From Streptomyces sp. A2-16 (lineage in GTDB: Bacteria > Actinomycetota > Actinomycetes > Streptomycetales > Streptomycetaceae), in NCBI RefSeq assembly GCF_018128905.1, contig NZ_CP063808.1, forward strand, positions 1,550,001 through 1,614,000: a stretch of DNA of 64,000 nt. The letters are read 5' to 3'. A program made the position numbers and the translations under genes. This document shows, in pieces, positions 54,150 to 61,229 of this stretch (its first letter is position 1; each line of letters opens with the position of its first letter). The notes beneath the pieces are model-generated. The model was not told the origin of the DNA. It made no database searches and was given only the letters and a program-made list of their open reading frames with translations.

Positions 54150-54623
54150 TCAGGCCCCGGGCGAGGCCCGCGGAGTGGTGTTCCCGGGAGCACCCGTCGG
54201 GGCGGTGCTCGTCGACGTCGTGCTCGTCGACGTCGTGCTCGTCGACGTCGTGCTCCTCGGCGTCGGAACGGCCTCCGGCTCGGAGGGAACCGGCGACGGC
54301 CGTCCCGGAGCCGGGCCGCCGTCGGGGCCGGCCGGGGGACTGCTCGCCGGGGCCAGCGGCACCGAGGAACGGCCCGGGTCCGCCCCCGGCAGCGCGGCCA
54401 CGGCCCCGGCCGCGAGGACGGCCGTCACCAGCGCTCCCACGGCGCCCGAGACGGCCGTACGACGGCGTCGGATCCGTCGGCCGCCGACGACGGCCGCGTC
54501 GGTCAGACTGGGGAAGGCGGGCTCCCGCGAGCCGTCGAGGATGACCTCGAAGGCGCCCCGCGCGGCACCGCCCTCCACGTGCTCGTCCGAGTCGTGCACG
54601 TCGTGTCCCACCTCCTCTCTCAC
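54150..54623 (-). CDS. single-pass membrane protein, candidate anti-sigma factor
   Basis: 157 residues. GTG 54623 overlaps the sigma stop by 4 bp (GTGA), so the two are coupled; GTG 54611 is an alternative. About 60 cytoplasmic residues end in an Arg-rich stop (GGRRIRRRRTAV), followed by a membrane helix (VSGAVGALVTAVLAAGAVAAL) and an outside Pro/Ser/Thr-rich stalk. The stalk contains TST repeats encoded by a 15-bp DNA tandem. No ZAS zinc motif (HxxxCxxC) is present. Its topology and coupling fit an anti-sigma role; sequence family not recognised. Confidence 0.7.
   Translation of the reverse strand: MREEVGHDVHDSDEHVEGGAARGAFEVILDGSREPAFPSLTDAAVVGGRRIRRRRTAVSGAVGALVTAVLAAGAVAALPGADPGRSSVPLAPASSPPAGPDGGPAPGRPSPVPSEPEAVPTPRSTTSTSTTSTSTTSTSTAPTGAPGNTTPRASPGA
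54205..54249. repeat. 15-bp tandem repeat in the membrane-protein stalk
   Basis: Three exact copies of GTGCTCGTCGACGTC, encoding the alternating Ser/Thr tract on the minus strand. Confidence 0.85.
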
Positions 54624-55132
54624 CTCCCGCTCGTCTCGCCCGCGAGACCCTCGACGAGCCCGCGCAGCCGTACGAGCCCGCGAGCGCTCTGGCTCTTGAC
54701 CGTGCCCGGGGTCACGCGCAGCGCCTCGGCGGTCTGCTCCACACTCCAGTCCTCCCAGAACCGCAGTACCAGCACCGCCCGGTAGCGGGGCGGCAGCTCC
54801 ATCAGCGCGGCCTGCATCACCAGCCGCAACTCGGGTGTGACCGGCGGTTCGGCGGACGCCGGTTCGGGCAGGTCCTCCGTCGGCTCCTCCCGCCAAGTCC
54901 GTTTGCGGTACTGGTCGATGAAGACGCGGGTGAGGATCGTACGGGCGTACGCCTCGACGTTGCCGTCGCGGCGGACCCGGCCCCAGGAGGCGTACAGCTT
55001 CATCAACGTCGTCTGGGTGAGGTCCTGCGCCTGGTGCCAGTCCCCGCACAACAGGTACGCGCTGCGTCTGAGCTGCCCCTGCCGGGCCTCGGCGAACTCC
55101 CGGAACTCCCGCTCCCGGACTGCTTCCCGCAC
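54620..55132 (-). CDS. ECF RNA polymerase sigma factor (SigE family)
   Basis: 170 residues. Region 2: FREFAEARQGQLRRSAYLLCGDWHQAQDLTQTTLMKLYASWGRV and ARTILTRVFIDQYRKRTWREE; region 4: ALMELPPRYRAVLVLRFWEDWSVEQTAEALRVTPGTVKSQSARGLVRLR. Length and layout are those of the SigE-family ECFs. GTG 55132 with GGAGGG upstream. The upstream region carries a GCAACC-N16-CGTAC promoter facing this gene and a matching one facing the divergent gene, which suggests autoregulation. Confidence 0.93.
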   Translation of the reverse strand: MREAVREREFREFAEARQGQLRRSAYLLCGDWHQAQDLTQTTLMKLYASWGRVRRDGNVEAYARTILTRVFIDQYRKRTWREEPTEDLPEPASAEPPVTPELRLVMQAALMELPPRYRAVLVLRFWEDWSVEQTAEALRVTPGTVKSQSARGLVRLRGLVEGLAGETSGR

Positions 55133-55176
55133 CCGCCCCGACCCTCCGCCGCACCGAACACACCTGTCCTTCAGAG

Positions 55177-55203
55177 GTACGGCGGGACGCCCCGCGAGGT
55201 TGC
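55177..55203 (-). promoter_or_regulatory. predicted ECF promoter of the sigma gene
   Basis: Minus strand: -35 GCAACC (55198-55203), 16-base spacer, -10 CGTAC (55177-55181), about 45 bases before the GTG start. Same elements as the divergent promoter. Confidence 0.65.
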
Positions 55204-55243
55204 ACGCCCACGGAAGAAAAGTTCCCGTCCGCTGCGTGCAACC
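55198..55243. promoter_or_regulatory. inverted repeat formed by the two divergent -35 regions
   Basis: GGTTGCACGC (55198-55207) is the exact reverse complement of GCGTGCAACC (55234-55243), 26 bases apart. Each arm contains one GCAACC -35. Confidence 0.85.
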
Positions 55244-55265
55244 CGCCCGGGCCGGTGCCCCGTAC
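55238..55265 (+). promoter_or_regulatory. predicted ECF promoter of the Pro-Ser-Val repeat protein
   Basis: -35 GCAACC (55238-55243), 17-base spacer, -10 CGTAC (55261-55265), about 40 bases before the TTG start at 55304. Confidence 0.65.
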
Positions 55266-55303
55266 TCCTCTCACGCAACCGACCCGACCATCAGGGAGCA
55301 GTC

Positions 55304-55741
55304 TTGACGAAACGTCATCGCATCCGACCCAGCCGCCGTCTGCTGATCGGCGTCCTCACGGGAGGCGTGGTGGCCGTGGGGGGCTGGGCCGCCGTCGCGG
55401 GCGCGGCGACGGGCTCCGACACGCCCAAGCCGGCGGCGACGTCGGTGCCTTCGAAGGCGCCGTCGACAGTGCCGTCTGCGGTGCCGTCTACAGTGCCGTC
55501 GGCCGTGCCGTCCGGAGGGCCGTCCGAGGCGAGTCCGGTGCCCTCGGTGCCGGGGGGTGAGCCGAGCACGGTTCCTTCGGTTCCGGGGGGCGGGCCGAGC
55601 CCGGTTCCTTCGGCTCCGGTTACCGAGCCGCGTCCGGTGCCGGCGACCGTGCCGGGTGAGCGGCCCTCGACCGTGCCGAGCCCCCGTCCGGCGGAACCGA
55701 CGACCGTGCCGAGCCCGGTGCCGTCGGTCATCGGGAAGTAG
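55304..55741 (+). CDS. exported Val-Pro-Ser repeat protein
   Basis: 145 residues from TTG 55304, which has AGGGAG five bases upstream; no ATG or GTG gives a better start. A basic N-terminus and one hydrophobic segment (LLIGVLTGGVVAVGGWAAVAGAA) are a signal peptide or anchor. The remainder is low complexity: (S/T)VPSAVPS-type repeats, GGEPS and PRPVPA, ending VPSVIGK. It is probably a wall-spanning or surface protein. Its promoter matches that of the divergent sigma gene, so it is the best candidate target of that sigma factor. Confidence 0.72.
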   Translation: MTKRHRIRPSRRLLIGVLTGGVVAVGGWAAVAGAATGSDTPKPAATSVPSKAPSTVPSAVPSTVPSAVPSGGPSEASPVPSVPGGEPSTVPSVPGGGPSPVPSAPVTEPRPVPATVPGERPSTVPSPRPAEPTTVPSPVPSVIGK

Positions 55742-55884
55742 GCGCGGCGGGTCCCGGGAGACGGGCAGGAACGAGGCGGCGGTGGTGGCGGAGGGGAGCC
55801 GCCGTCCCCGCCGTCCCGTCACCCGACCACCTCACCTCACCAGGCCACCTCGCCCGCCCGCCCACCTCACCTCGCCCGCCCACC

Positions 55885-56958
55885 TCACCCGCGCACCGGT
55901 TGACCGGCGTCCCGCCGGAAGGCCCACCGCAGCTCCGGTTCCACCACGCACCGCAGGGCGCGTCGCACGGGCGGCGTGCACAGCACGGTCACGACGGCGG
56001 CGGCGACGAGGGCGACCGCACCCGCACCGAGCGGCCCATGCACCCAGGCGGGCCCGTACCAGCCCCAGAACCGGGCGCCCTGGACGAGGAACCCGTGCAG
56101 CAGATAGCCGTACAGCGTGCCCGCGCCCAGCACGGTGAACCAGGTCCGCCGCCCGGGCACCAGCGCGAGGAACGAGCCCACCAGGACCAGCGAACACCCG
56201 AAGGCGACCAGCGTCATCACCGGTCCCACCCAGGCGGCCGCGCCCAACTCCTGGGCGCTGTCCCGGTGGTAGAACCAGGCTCCGCTCATCCGCGGCACGG
56301 CCCAGTAGGCCAGGGCGAGCGCAAGCACGAAGACGGGCCCGGCGACCATCCGGACGGCCCGCCGACGAACCAGCCGGAAGTGCTCCGGCCGGAGACAGAG
56401 CCCCAGCACGAAGTAGGGGAGGAACTGCAGAACACGCTGAAGATCGAGGTCGTCACCGATGGAGGGCGTCAGACTCGCGAGCATCGCCACGACGAGCGCG
56501 ACCGGCACCGGATGACGCACCCGCTGCCACAGGGGAGTGCTCAGCCGCCACACGAACAACGCGATCAGGAACCACGTCAGATACAGCGGATCCAGCAGAC
56601 TGACCGCGCGGTCCGGTTCCTGATCGGTCCACCGGGTGAAGAACGTGTACGCCGTCTCGAACACGACGTACGGCACGACGAGCCCGGTGACCAGCCGCCG
56701 CACCCGCCCCGGACTGGCGTCGAAGTTCCGGGAGAAGTACCCGGACACGACGATGAACGCCGGCATGTGGAACGCGTACACGACCAGATACAGCGCGGAA
56801 ACCGTCCGGCTCCCGTCCCGCAAGGGCTCCCACGCATGCCCGACGGCGACCAGCACGATCGCCAGGTACTTGACGTTGTCGAAGAATGCGTCCCGCTCCA
56901 CAGGCCGCCGCGCCGCAGCCCTCTCCCGAGGGGCAACCGCAAGAAGTTCATCGTGCAT
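55885..56958 (-). CDS. acyltransferase-3-like membrane protein
   Basis: 357 residues from ATG 56958. About ten transmembrane helices; N-terminal FDNVKYLAIVLVAVGHAWEPL with the conserved histidine, AFHMPAFIVVSGYFSRNF and LYLTWFLIALFVWRL match acyltransferase family 3 (OafB/NodX-like). Such proteins acylate sugars or wall polymers at the membrane. Substrate unknown. Convergent with the Val-Pro-Ser protein gene. Confidence 0.88.
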   Translation of the reverse strand: MHDELLAVAPRERAAARRPVERDAFFDNVKYLAIVLVAVGHAWEPLRDGSRTVSALYLVVYAFHMPAFIVVSGYFSRNFDASPGRVRRLVTGLVVPYVVFETAYTFFTRWTDQEPDRAVSLLDPLYLTWFLIALFVWRLSTPLWQRVRHPVPVALVVAMLASLTPSIGDDLDLQRVLQFLPYFVLGLCLRPEHFRLVRRRAVRMVAGPVFVLALALAYWAVPRMSGAWFYHRDSAQELGAAAWVGPVMTLVAFGCSLVLVGSFLALVPGRRTWFTVLGAGTLYGYLLHGFLVQGARFWGWYGPAWVHGPLGAGAVALVAAAVVTVLCTPPVRRALRCVVEPELRWAFRRDAGQPVRG

Positions 56959-57124
56959 CCGGGGCGCCTCACCACTCCACCACCACCCCAAACTCCGCAC
57001 CTGTGTGCTGCCTGTCCCCCGCGAGGGTCGGCCCGGGGACAGTTCCGCCGTTCCCGGCGACACTGGACGCGCAGCCCGATGAGGTGCTGCACGTGTCAGG
57101 TACACCGACGCGGAAGGCCTGCGC

Positions 57125-57547
57125 ATGGACGACAAGCTCTTCGCCGCCGTCATTGCTGCGGCGGCCGCCCTGATCACCGCGTGCATCTCCTATCTGGCGG
57201 CGAGGCTCAAGATCCAGTCGGACGTATCGGCGCAGACCGACCGTCTCCGGCATGAAATCGATCAAGGCGAGCGCAAGATCGCCGCAGATCTGAAACTCCA
57301 GGAAGAGCGTTTGCGCACCGAGTTGCGCACCCAGTTCATGGCCGAGGAAGCGATCCGCGAGCTCCTGCGCAGCGCCCAGCCCAAGCGGTCGTTCGAGGTG
57401 ATCGAACGCCGAGTGGGCGGCTTCGACGGCAACGAGCTCCGCCAATTGCTGGTCCGCGCCGGAGCCGTGCGCTTCTACGGGCCGAACAACAGAGAACTGT
57501 GGGGGCTCCGCGAGCGCAATGCCCCAGACCTGGAAGAGGACAGATGA
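57125..57547 (+). CDS. membrane-anchored coiled-coil protein
   Basis: 140 residues. Membrane helix at ~5-27 (LFAAVIAAAAALITACISYLAA), a charged coiled coil (~30-75, QTDRLRHEIDQGERKIAADLKLQEERLRTEL), then a small C-terminal domain RSFEVIERRVGGFDGNELRQLLVRAGAVRFYG..ELWGLRERN that looks like a winged-helix fold. Family not known to me. Third-position GC is lower than in neighbours. Its stop overlaps the next ORF by 4 bp (ATGA). Confidence 0.7.
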   Translation: MDDKLFAAVIAAAAALITACISYLAARLKIQSDVSAQTDRLRHEIDQGERKIAADLKLQEERLRTELRTQFMAEEAIRELLRSAQPKRSFEVIERRVGGFDGNELRQLLVRAGAVRFYGPNNRELWGLRERNAPDLEEDR

Positions 57548-57681
57548 GCGCACGCCCGGACGGGCTGCCGGTGGAACTGCTGCAGGACGACCACGTCTCG
57601 TTCGCATGCCGGGTGGGACGGGCCGCCGGCACGCTTCCACCGGGAGGCACGGGCGAGGATCATGCGAACCGTGGACGATGA
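57544..57681 (+). CDS. possible 45-residue protein
   Basis: ATG 57544 overlaps the preceding stop (ATGA) and its end overlaps the PH-domain gene by 20 bp. The sequence (SARPDGLPVELLQDDHVSFACRVGRAAGTL) has no recognisable domain. Its position between two coupled genes is the only support. Confidence 0.35.
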   Translation: MSARPDGLPVELLQDDHVSFACRVGRAAGTLPPGGTGEDHANRGR

Positions 57682-58132
57682 GCGAGACGGTGTCATCGGT
57701 ATATGGCGGGTCGACTGGTCCGGCCGGTTCATGGGCTACGTGTTGGCAGCCGGCCCGGCGGCCGCGGCGCTGTCCTTCTGGGTGGGCGCGCTCTCCCATC
57801 CCGACGTGCATTCCGTGGAATCCGCGGGGATCGCCACAGCCGTTGCGCTGGGCTTCGCACTCTTCGCCTGGTGGACGCTCCTCCGTGTACGCCTGGAACT
57901 CACGGCCGACACCATTGTCATGGTCAATCCCTGGGGCACTCAACGTCTGCCGTGGTCGCGGGTGAGCGCGGTGAGCCTCGGCAACTGGGGCGCCCAGTTC
58001 CACACCACGGACGGCTTCATCTACACGGCGTACGCCCTGAGCGACCTGGCGGCTGGAACACGACAGGACGAGCGCTACGCCGATCTGCAGCGGATCATCG
58101 ACGCCAAGGCCCGCAGCGGCCACCCGCTCTAG
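57662..58132 (+). CDS. bacterial PH-domain membrane protein
   Basis: 156 residues. Two hydrophobic segments (FMGYVLAAGPAAAALSFWVGAL and AGIATAVALGFALFAWWTLL) followed by a bPH6-type domain, VRLELTADTIVMVNPWGTQRLPWSRVSAVSLGNWGAQFHTTDGFIYTAYAL. The function is unknown; such proteins are common in actinobacteria. ATG 57662 follows GGCACGGGCGAGG. Confidence 0.8.
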   Translation: MRTVDDERDGVIGIWRVDWSGRFMGYVLAAGPAAAALSFWVGALSHPDVHSVESAGIATAVALGFALFAWWTLLRVRLELTADTIVMVNPWGTQRLPWSRVSAVSLGNWGAQFHTTDGFIYTAYALSDLAAGTRQDERYADLQRIIDAKARSGHPL

Positions 58133-58173
58133 GAGCCCGACCCGCGCCCCACAGACTTGCGACGAGCAGCGGC

Positions 58174-58485
58174 GGTTGCCGGGGCTGGGCCTTCGAAGGG
58201 GACGCCTTCCCTCATGACTTGCTCGCGATCATCCAAAGGACCGTCTCAGCCGGCGAGTTCCCGGCCCTGACCGTGATCCACGACGACGAGGACGACTGGC
58301 TCGTGAGCGACGGCGTCCACGATCCCAACGGTGCCGGTGCCTCGTCGGTCCTCCACCTCCACCACGTCGTGGACCTGGACCCATCGCTGGCGCAGCTGGC
58401 CACCATGCCACCGGGACACGTCGCGTGGCGATCAACTGCGTCCGACACCTGGGTCATTGAGGAATGGACCTACGCCGACGACTAG
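58174..58485 (+). pseudogene. 5'-truncated DUF2185/immunity-like gene remnant
   Basis: The frame ending at 58485 encodes WAFEGDAFPHDLLAIIQRTVSAGEFPALTVIHDDEDDWLVSDGVHDPNG..VLHLHHVVDLDPSLAQLATMPPGHVAWR, which resembles DUF2185-like proteins found among toxin-immunity and hypothetical genes. No ATG or GTG precedes this part in frame after the PH-gene stop; the only in-frame start is TTG 58219, without a ribosome site. Either the 5' end was lost or an unusual start is used. Confidence 0.55.
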
Positions 58486-58631
58486 AACTGGATCACCAAA
58501 ACGGCGTCCACATTCGACAGCGGCAGCCGACTGACGCGCGGTCCTCCTCCCTCTCGGGCGACCCACAGCGCCCGCATGTCCCGCCGAGTCGGACACCACT
58601 CCTCGACGAGCTCACGTTGCCTGCTGCGGAG

Positions 58632-58910
58632 CTAGCACGAGGCGAAGTCGCAACCGAAGTTGAGGAGGAAGAAGAAGCCAAGAACGGGCCACAAGATCGC
58701 AACCGCGACAAGGCAGACCGCCATCCAGCGCGACCGTTTGCGGCCGAGCTGCTGCAGCTGACCCTCGTGCTCGCCCTGTGCCGCAGCCGGCTGCCTCCAC
58801 TTGGCTGTCACTGACCAGATCGCGAGCAGGACGATCCACACAACCAGGTCAGAATTACCGAACCACTTGCTGAGCTGATAGACCGACTGGCCGCTGGCGA
58901 CGGAGATCAC
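58632..58910 (-). CDS. hypothetical two-helix membrane protein
   Basis: 92 residues from GTG 58910 (a TTG at 58967 would add 19). Two transmembrane segments: SDLVVWIVLLAIWSV and WMAVCLVAVAILWPVLGFFFLL, joined by a hydrophilic loop (AKWRQPAAAQGEHEGQLQQLGRKRSR). It ends NFGCDFASC. No known family. Codon use is somewhat less GC-biased than the core genes, as in the rest of this island. Confidence 0.5.
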   Translation of the reverse strand: MISVASGQSVYQLSKWFGNSDLVVWIVLLAIWSVTAKWRQPAAAQGEHEGQLQQLGRKRSRWMAVCLVAVAILWPVLGFFFLLNFGCDFASC

Positions 58911-58980
58911 GGGCAGAGTGTAGGTCCCTGTTCTGACCCAGGACGTACTCGGGCACCGCTCCTCCAATACACGTGTGTTC

Positions 58981-59049
58981 CGAGCGCACCGAGCGCACCG
59001 AGCGCACCGAGCGCACCGAGCGCACCGAGCGCACCGAGCGCACCGAGCG
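58981..59049. repeat. 9-bp tandem repeat
   Basis: CGAGCGCAC repeated seven times exactly plus a partial copy. Its translation in any frame is a three-residue repeat (e.g. Val-Arg-Ser), but no gene is supported here. Confidence 0.9.
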
Positions 59050-59209
59050 GGCCCGGACCGCGTCCAGCTCCGCCGCCCGCTCCCGCACAGGGTGACCTCA
59101 CGGCAGTGGACCTAGATTCATCCTGGGGCGCCCTACGTCCGCACATACGCGAAGACCCCGGCCTCAGCGTTTCCGCTGGTGACGGGGTCTTTGGGCACCT
59201 CATGCAAGG

Positions 59210-59281
59210 TGCCCCCGGCAGGATTCGAACCTGCGCACACGGCTCCGGAGGCCGTTGCTCTATCCCCTGAGCTACGGGGGC
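59210..59281 (-). tRNA. tRNA-Arg (anticodon CCG)
   Basis: 72 nt on the minus strand, GCCCCCGTAGCTCAGGGGAT and onward. Acceptor stem GCCCCCG/CGGGGGC, D arm GCTC-AGGGGATA-GAGC, anticodon stem ACGGC-CTCCGGA-GCCGT with anticodon CCG, T arm GCAGG-TTCGAAT-CCTGC and discriminator A. CCA is not encoded. It reads CGG, a frequent arginine codon in this genome. Confidence 0.97.
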
Positions 59282-59450
59282 GTGTCGGTGGGGAGCTGGT
59301 GGCTCCTGGCGACGGGTAGAACACTACCAGCTTCGTCGGGGTGATCAGGAACGGGTTTCGTGGTGGCATCCGCCCGGTGTCCGGCCCCCGCACGGGGTGG
59401 AAGTGGGGAAAACCCGGACGCGGTGGCCGGTCCGCACCTACTCTCGAGTT

Positions 59451-59921
59451 GTGCCAGGCGCGTCGGGTCGGGTGCTTGTTGTGGACGACAACAAGGTCAT
59501 CCGGCAGTTGATCAGGGTCAATCTCGAGCTGGAGGGTCTCGAGGTCGTGACCGCGGCCGATGGTGTCGAGTGTCTGGATGTCGTTCATCAGGTGCGGCCC
59601 GATGTCGTGACCCTCGATGTGGTCATGCCCCGCCTGGACGGGCTGCGGACCGCCGCCCAGCTGCGTTCCGACCCCCGTACCGCCCACCTTCCCCTCGCCA
59701 TCGTCAGTGCCTGTACGCAGCACGAGGTGGACAGCGGTCTCGACGTCGGTGTCGACGCCTTCCTCGCCAAGCCCTTCGAACCCGCCGAACTCGTACGCCT
59801 GGTACGTCAGTTGGTGGAGCAGAGCGGAGAGCGGCGGCGTGCGGGGGATGGCGACAGCCCGCTGGTCGGGGGTGTGCTCGGGGGCGGCGAGACCGAGCGG
59901 GCCGGACGCGCCGGCGGCTGA
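59451..59921 (+). CDS. single-domain response regulator (receiver only)
   Basis: 156 residues from GTG 59451. A receiver domain (VLVVDDNKVIRQLIRVNLELEGLEVVTAADG, phosphorylation site VVTLDVVMPRLDGL, VDAFLAKPFEPAELV) with no DNA-binding domain, only a ~35-residue disordered tail. No kinase is adjacent; it could be a phosphate shuttle or a partner of an orphan kinase. There is no Shine-Dalgarno sequence, and TACTCT ends 6 bases before the GTG, so a leaderless mRNA is possible. Confidence 0.85.
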   Translation: MPGASGRVLVVDDNKVIRQLIRVNLELEGLEVVTAADGVECLDVVHQVRPDVVTLDVVMPRLDGLRTAAQLRSDPRTAHLPLAIVSACTQHEVDSGLDVGVDAFLAKPFEPAELVRLVRQLVEQSGERRRAGDGDSPLVGGVLGGGETERAGRAGG

Positions 59922-60031
59922 GCCCCGCGAACACCGGGGCGCGGTGACCACGGTGATCCGCCTGTCCCACATGCCGGACCCCGCCCAAACCCGCTCGCTT
60001 TCCCACCCCCCTCCTCCCATACGCTTGTCCC

Positions 60032-61207
60032 GTGACCCCCGTCGAGCTCTCCCGTACCGTGCTGCGCGCGGTGCGTCGTGCTGTCGACGACGGGGAGCTG
60101 GACGTGGTCGTGCCGGGACGGGCCGACGTCGGGCCGCCGGGGCCCGGTGGCTGTGGTGACTACGCCAGCAACGTCGCTCTCCGGCTCGCCCGGCCGGCCG
60201 GGCAGCCGCCGCTGCGGGTCGCCGAGATCCTCCGGCAGTACCTCGTGCGGACGGACGGCATCAGCGACGTCGTGGTCACCGGACCCGGGTTCCTCAACAT
60301 CTGCCTGCTGGGGACCGAGGCCGCCCTCGTGCGGGAGATCCTGCGGTGCGGTCCGCGGTACGGCCACGCCGACCGGCCCACCGGGCAGCTCGTGCAGCTG
60401 CACGCGCCCCACGAGCTTCGCGCCGTCGTCGTGATGGACGCCGTCGCCCGCATCCTCCGCTCTCAGGGCGCCCTCGTCCGCACCAGCTGCGCCGGCCGCC
60501 CCGAGCCCGCCTGGACCGACATCCTCGGCGTCCAGGTCGATGCCCACGGCACCCCCGACGCCGACGCACGCCCCGTACCCGCCCCCCCGGCACCCCCGGT
60601 CCCCGCGGCGCCCCCCACCGACCCCACCCCCCTCGGCCGGGACGCCACCCGCTGGGCCCTTCTCCACCCGGCCCCGCACGACCGGCCCCGCCTCACCGCC
60701 GATCACCTGGTCCAGCGGGAGAGCAATCCTCTCTTCCGGGTCCGTTACGCCCACGCCCGCACCCGGGCCCTCACCCGTAACGCCGCCGACCTGGGCTTCC
60801 ACGCCGAGCCCGGAGACCCACACCCGCGCCCACAACCACACTCACGGGGCACCGCCGCAGCCGTTCAGCACACCGGCGTACAGCAAGCCGCCGTACAGCA
60901 AGCCGCCGTACAGGAAACCGCCGTACAGGAAACCGCCGTACACGACACGACGGCCCTGCGTCACGCCCTCGCCGATCACCCCCGCATCCTCCAGACCGCC
61001 GCAGCGCACCACGCTCCCGACCGTCTGGCCCGGCACCTCGTCACCGTCGCCGATGCCGTTCTCCCCTTTCTCGTGACCGTGCTTCCGCGGGGCGCGGAGA
61101 AACCCTCGGCCGCCCACCGTGCCCGGCTCGCGCTCGCCGAAGCCGCCGGGGCGGTGCTGGCCGGTGGCCTGACCCTGCTCGGCATCGACGCACCCGAACA
61201 CCTCTGA
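60032..61207 (+). CDS. nrtL: ArgS-related anticodon-binding protein (NrtL)
   Basis: 391 residues related to arginyl-tRNA synthetase but lacking its catalytic core. The N-terminal part matches the ArgRS additional domain ([30 protein letters not shown]). The place of the HIGH region is degenerate ([27 protein letters not shown]), and no KMSKS is seen. The C-terminal ~110 residues are the DALR anticodon-binding domain ([26 protein letters not shown]). [11 protein letters not shown] repeat interrupts the middle (~285-305). GTG 60032, possibly leaderless (TACGCT just upstream). Followed 22 bases later by lysA. Confidence 0.85.
   Translation: MTPVELSRTVLRAVRRAVDDGELDVVVPGRADVGPPGPGGCGDYASNVALRLARPAGQPPLRVAEILRQYLVRTDGISDVVVTGPGFLNICLLGTEAALVREILRCGPRYGHADRPTGQLVQLHAPHELRAVVVMDAVARILRSQGALVRTSCAGRPEPAWTDILGVQVDAHGTPDADARPVPAPPAPPVPAAPPTDPTPLGRDATRWALLHPAPHDRPRLTADHLVQRESNPLFRVRYAHARTRALTRNAADLGFHAEPGDPHPRPQPHSRGTAAAVQHTGVQQAAVQQAAVQETAVQETAVHDTTALRHALADHPRILQTAAAHHAPDRLARHLVTVADAVLPFLVTVLPRGAEKPSAAHRARLALAEAAGAVLAGGLTLLGIDAPEHL
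60882..60950 (+). repeat. 15-bp coding tandem repeat in nrtL
   Basis: Units of GTACAGCAAGCCGCC and GTACAGGAAACCGCC alternate over about 65 bases, encoding VQQAAV and VQETAV. It is in frame (15 = 5 codons), so copy changes do not break the protein. Confidence 0.85.
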
Positions 61208-61229
61208 GAACAGAGAGCCAGTCAAGAAG

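Noticed and set aside
58855..59203. ORFs encoding Val-Arg-Ser or Gly-Ala-Leu repeats on the minus strand
   Set aside because: Products of the 9-bp array read in different frames; one also runs into the tRNA gene.
59210..59281. tRNA gene as a prophage or integrative-element attachment site in use
   Set aside because: No integrase and no second copy of the tRNA 3' end noticed in the window; the neighbouring genes are only suspected to be variable.
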